DNA of 8,922 nt from Legionellaceae bacterium (GTDB taxonomy: Bacteria > Pseudomonadota > Gammaproteobacteria > Legionellales > Legionellaceae): positions 1-8,922 of the forward strand of contig CANJFK010000019.1 in assembly GCA_947473535.1 (NCBI GenBank), given 5' to 3'. Positions 6,222 to 8,922 of the stretch are shown here, one piece after another; the first letter of the stretch is position 1; every line of letters begins with the position of its first letter. Made by a program: the position numbers and the translations under genes. Under the pieces are notes generated by a model. It was not told the DNA's origin. It saw nothing but the letters and a program-made list of their open reading frames with translations, and made no database searches.

Positions 6222-7937
6222 TTAGTCAATTTTCTTAAAGGGTAAATAACGTGGCTCCCAAAATATCGATTCAATGAGTTGCTCAAGATTTTGATCTTGA
6301 TTACATTGAGCTATACCGGTTTCAATTGCTGTGCGTGCTACTGCAACGGCGATGTGTTTTGCTACCGATTGTGCGTTATCAATTGACGGTAACAACGGTA
6401 GAAAACTGTCGTGCTTGCTGTGTGAAAAATCACTAAGCGCTTGAGAGGCAGCCCAAATCATTGCTTTCGTTAGCCTTGTTGCTCGAACGGCGAGAATGCC
6501 GAGTCCAATACCAGGAAAAACCAAGGCATTATTACATTGCGCTATGGGCATCACTCTGTTTTGATATTTTACTGCAGCAAATGCCGTACCCGTTGCAACG
6601 AGTGCTTTACCTTTGCTCCAATTTAAAATATTTTCGGGTTGCGCTTCGCATTTTTCGTCAGGATTTGATAAGGGAAAAATGATAGGACGTTCACAGTGCA
6701 AGGACATCATTTCGATAATATCTTGCGTAAATGCGCCTGGTTGCGCTGAACAACCAATTAAAACCGTTGGCTGAACATGCTGGACTGTAACTGCTAATGA
6801 ATGATTTACATTGGATTGAATAGACCATGTTTTTACTTCGTCTGGGTGGCGAGCGTAGGGTTTTTGAGCATCAGTCAGTGATGGATCGCCTTCAATCAGC
6901 AACCCTTGGCGATCAATTAACCAAAAATGGCGGTAAGCTTCTTCTGGGTTTAAACCACATCGGATCATGGCGTCGACAATTTGATCACATATCCCAGTAC
7001 CTGCAGAACCTGCACCATAGATAATAATACGTTGTTGTTCCAGCTTAATCCCTGTCACATCGCAGCCTGCTAATAAGGCGGCTAAAGCAACCGCTCCGGT
7101 GCCTTGAATATCATCGTTAAATGTACATAATTTATCTTCAAATTGTTCCAAGATCCTTCTTGCGTTATCTCGGCCTAAATCTTCCCAATGTAAAAATGCA
7201 TTTGGAAAATGCTTGTGTATAGTATCCACAAAACGCTGAATAAATTGATCATATTGTTCGATATATATTCTGCCATGTCGACAGCCGAGATACATGGGGT
7301 CGTTAAGTAACTCGCTGTTATTGGTTCCTACGTCAAGAAAAATAGGTAGTGTCCGAGTTGGATCTATCCCACCGCATAAACTATAGACCATTAATTTAGC
7401 GACTGGTATGTCCATTCCACCAATGCCTTGATCGCCGATGCCAAGGACGCCTTCACCATCAGTGACAACAATTAAATCAATTTCTGGGTTAGAGCGATTA
7501 TTAATGATTTCATCTAGCTGATCTTGGTTTGTGTGAGAAATATATAAACCACGTGGTTGGCGATATTCCCGGCTGAAACACTTAACCGCAGTGCCAACAA
7601 TTGGGGTATAGATGGTCGGCAGCATTTCACTCAAGTAACAGTTTAATAGTTTGTAAAAAAGAATTTGATTTTTATCGTGCAAATTATTCAGGTAAATATT
7701 TTGTTGAAGACGAGACGTGTAGCCTAAATATTGCTGATAAGCTCGTTTAACTTGCTCTTCCAAGGTTTCAATTTGATTGGGTAATTTACCGAGCAGCCCA
7801 AACGCTATGCGCTCATCATGAGTAAATGCCGTTCCTTTATTAAGTTGTGGCGTCGTGAGTAAATATTTGCCACAAATTGACGTTTCTATTGTCGGCTCAG
7901 TCGTTTTTTCATCAAGACTTACTTTAAAATCTAGCAT
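6222..7937 (-). CDS. maeA: NAD-dependent malic enzyme (malate to pyruvate)
   Basis: The 571-residue product matches the length of E. coli MaeA/SfcA (about 565). It oxidatively decarboxylates malate to pyruvate and CO2 in the cytosol, linking the TCA cycle to pyruvate. The N-terminal domain shows YTPIVGTAV with the catalytic Tyr110, then VVTDGEGVLGIGDQGIGGM at residues 157-175 and the catalytic Lys181 in PVAKLMVY. Metal ligands are Glu252 and Asp253 in HWEDLGRDNA and Asp276 in FNDDIQGTGA. The Rossmann dinucleotide loop GAGSAG lies at 308-313. The downstream CSAQPGAF and IIFPLSNPDEKCEA motifs are present too. Coenzyme preference for NAD is inferred from similarity to MaeA. The ATG at 7937 has no clear Shine-Dalgarno sequence, only AAGA about 15 bases upstream. 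The gene is divergent from rhlE, and its 3' end abuts the RND remnant by five bases. It looks intact. Confidence 0.95.
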   Translation of the reverse strand: MLDFKVSLDEKTTEPTIETSICGKYLLTTPQLNKGTAFTHDERIAFGLLGKLPNQIETLEEQVKRAYQQYLGYTSRLQQNIYLNNLHDKNQILFYKLLNCYLSEMLPTIYTPIVGTAVKCFSREYRQPRGLYISHTNQDQLDEIINNRSNPEIDLIVVTDGEGVLGIGDQGIGGMDIPVAKLMVYSLCGGIDPTRTLPIFLDVGTNNSELLNDPMYLGCRHGRIYIEQYDQFIQRFVDTIHKHFPNAFLHWEDLGRDNARRILEQFEDKLCTFNDDIQGTGAVALAALLAGCDVTGIKLEQQRIIIYGAGSAGTGICDQIVDAMIRCGLNPEEAYRHFWLIDRQGLLIEGDPSLTDAQKPYARHPDEVKTWSIQSNVNHSLAVTVQHVQPTVLIGCSAQPGAFTQDIIEMMSLHCERPIIFPLSNPDEKCEAQPENILNWSKGKALVATGTAFAAVKYQNRVMPIAQCNNALVFPGIGLGILAVRATRLTKAMIWAASQALSDFSHSKHDSFLPLLPSIDNAQSVAKHIAVAVARTAIETGIAQCNQDQNLEQLIESIFWEPRYLPFKKID

Positions 7938-7969
7938 GGTTTTTTACTACGTCTTATTAAAATGTTGAT

Positions 7970-7998
7970 ACAATAGCGAATCTACCCATTTTATTCAA
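7970..7998 (-). promoter_or_regulatory. Candidate sigma-70 promoter of maeA
   Basis: On the minus strand, TTGAAT (7998-7993) and TATTGT (7975-7970) are separated by exactly 17 bases. Each hexamer matches four of six consensus positions. Transcription would begin near 7963, leaving a leader of about 26 bases before the maeA ATG. The spacing and position are good but the match is moderate. Confidence 0.4.
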
Positions 7999-8137
7999 TG
8001 ATAAAAGTTCAATTGTATGATAAAATGATTATCTTTTGTACGCGGACGGGTTTCGGTGGTTACGGATCCTCATGTGTTCATTATTTTTATACTTTCCAAG
8101 AAATACATGAGCGGGAAGTATCTACTGAGGAAACACG

Positions 8138-8922
8138 ATGTCTTTTTCAACACTAGGGCTTGCCGAGCCAATTTTACGCGCAGTTACTGAACAAGGTTAT
8201 AACATACCAACGCCAATCCAGGCTCAAGCGATTCCTGTTGTTTTAAAAGGCATGGATTTATTGGCTTCTGCACAAACGGGTACGGGTAAAACAGCAGGTT
8301 TTACTTTACCCATACTTCATCGTTTATCAAGCCTGCCCCGTGCAGGTAGTAACCGTGTTCGCGTATTAATACTTGCGCCTACTCGCGAGTTGGCAGCACA
8401 AATTCATGAGAGCGTGTTGCAATATGGTAAGCATCTTAATGTACGTTCTGCCGCTGTTTTTGGTGGCGTGAAAATTAATCCGCAGATGATCAAATTACGT
8501 GCTGGTGTGGAGATTTTGATTGCAACGCCTGGACGATTGATGGATTTATATCAACAACGCGCAGTGCGCTTGGATGAAGTTGAGACCCTAGTTCTTGATG
8601 AAGCGGATCGTATGCTGGACATGGGATTTATTAATGATATTAAAAAAATCATGGCGATGTTGCCCAAAACACGACAAACGTTGTTGTTCTCTGCAACATT
8701 TTCAAGTGAAATTTGTAAATTAGCGAAAGAGTTTTTAAACAATCCAGTTGAAATCAGTGTTACTCCACGCAATGCGACTGCGGTGAGCGTTTTACAAAAG
8801 GTACATCCAGTTGATAAAGGTCGTAAAGCAGCTTTGTTAAGTCATCTAATCCGCACGGAAAATTGGGCTCAAGCCTTGGTTTTTTCGCGGACTAAGCATG
8901 GCGCAAACAAACTAGTAAAATT
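8138..8922 (+). CDS. rhlE: DEAD-box ATP-dependent RNA helicase, RhlE type (5' part; runs off the right edge)
   Basis: From the ATG at 8138 the frame stays open for 261 codons to the window edge. An AGG/GAGG ribosome site at 8127-8130 supports this start. The product begins [20 protein letters not shown], closely resembling RhlE. Domain 1 is complete: Q-motif with PTPIQ (residues 24-28), Walker A AQTGTGKT (45-52), PTRELA (81-86), GG (109-110), TPGR (130-133), the DEAD box (154-157) and SAT (185-187). Domain 2 begins with [14 protein letters not shown], motif IV, before truncation. The enzyme unwinds short RNA duplexes using ATP; RhlE has been linked to ribosome assembly and RNA turnover. The basic C-terminal tail that separates RhlE from related helicases is outside the window, so the symbol is likely but not certain. 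A TATACT at 8088-8093 could be the -10 box, though its -35 is weak. Confidence 0.92.
   Translation, partial: MSFSTLGLAEPILRAVTEQGYNIPTPIQAQAIPVVLKGMDLLASAQTGTGKTAGFTLPILHRLSSLPRAGSNRVRVLILAPTRELAAQIHESVLQYGKHLNVRSAAVFGGVKINPQMIKLRAGVEILIATPGRLMDLYQQRAVRLDEVETLVLDEADRMLDMGFINDIKKIMAMLPKTRQTLLFSATFSSEICKLAKEFLNNPVEISVTPRNATAVSVLQKVHPVDKGRKAALLSHLIRTENWAQALVFSRTKHGANKLVK

Noticed and set aside
6461..7024. Plus-strand frames inside maeA, and similar opposite-strand frames in yebC, ruvC, ruvA, rhlE and the 798-codon gene
   Set aside because: They lie opposite strongly supported or long coding regions and encode nothing recognisable.

Overview
The window reads as a chromosomal segment of a moderately AT-rich gammaproteobacterium. 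The YebC-RuvC-RuvA proteins, a 571-residue MaeA-type malic enzyme and an RhlE-type helicase all look gammaproteobacterial. A large orphan helical protein, a degraded transporter and small palindromic repeats hint at a host-associated lineage such as Legionellales (Legionella, Coxiella, Rickettsiella relatives). That placement is an inference from gene style, not from a search.

Layout: bases 1-128 hold the 5' end of homogentisate 1,2-dioxygenase (minus strand), divergent from a tightly packed plus-strand operon yebC-ruvC-ruvA (261-2103). The three genes overlap by 1 and 4 bases, so they are probably co-translated. ruvB, which usually follows ruvA in gammaproteobacteria, is absent here. In its place lie about 200 bases of non-coding sequence with a 21-base repeat, then a 798-codon minus-strand gene of unknown function (2308-4704). 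A 750-base AT-rich gap follows, then a small unknown acidic protein (113 codons, 5458-5799) that may be preceded by a coupled 11-codon leader ORF.

Bases 5814-5975 form a 162-base MITE-like element with terminal inverted repeats and a nested 31-base palindromic arm. Its outer repeat recurs next to ruvA, so the orphan genes lie between two same-direction copies of this sequence. Beyond it, on the minus strand, is a C-terminal scrap of an RND efflux permease ending five bases from the stop of an intact malic enzyme gene (6222-7937). A divergent DEAD-box helicase gene of the RhlE type (from 8138) runs off the right edge.

The conserved genes cover Holliday junction processing (ruvC, ruvA) with a YebC-family protein, tyrosine/phenylalanine catabolism (hmgA), C4-acid to pyruvate conversion (maeA) and RNA remodelling (rhlE). 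The middle, about 2.2-6.2 kb, is the accessory part: orphan genes, repeats and a gene remnant, consistent with a rearranged insertion site. I saw no CRISPR array, tRNA, rRNA or intact transposase gene.
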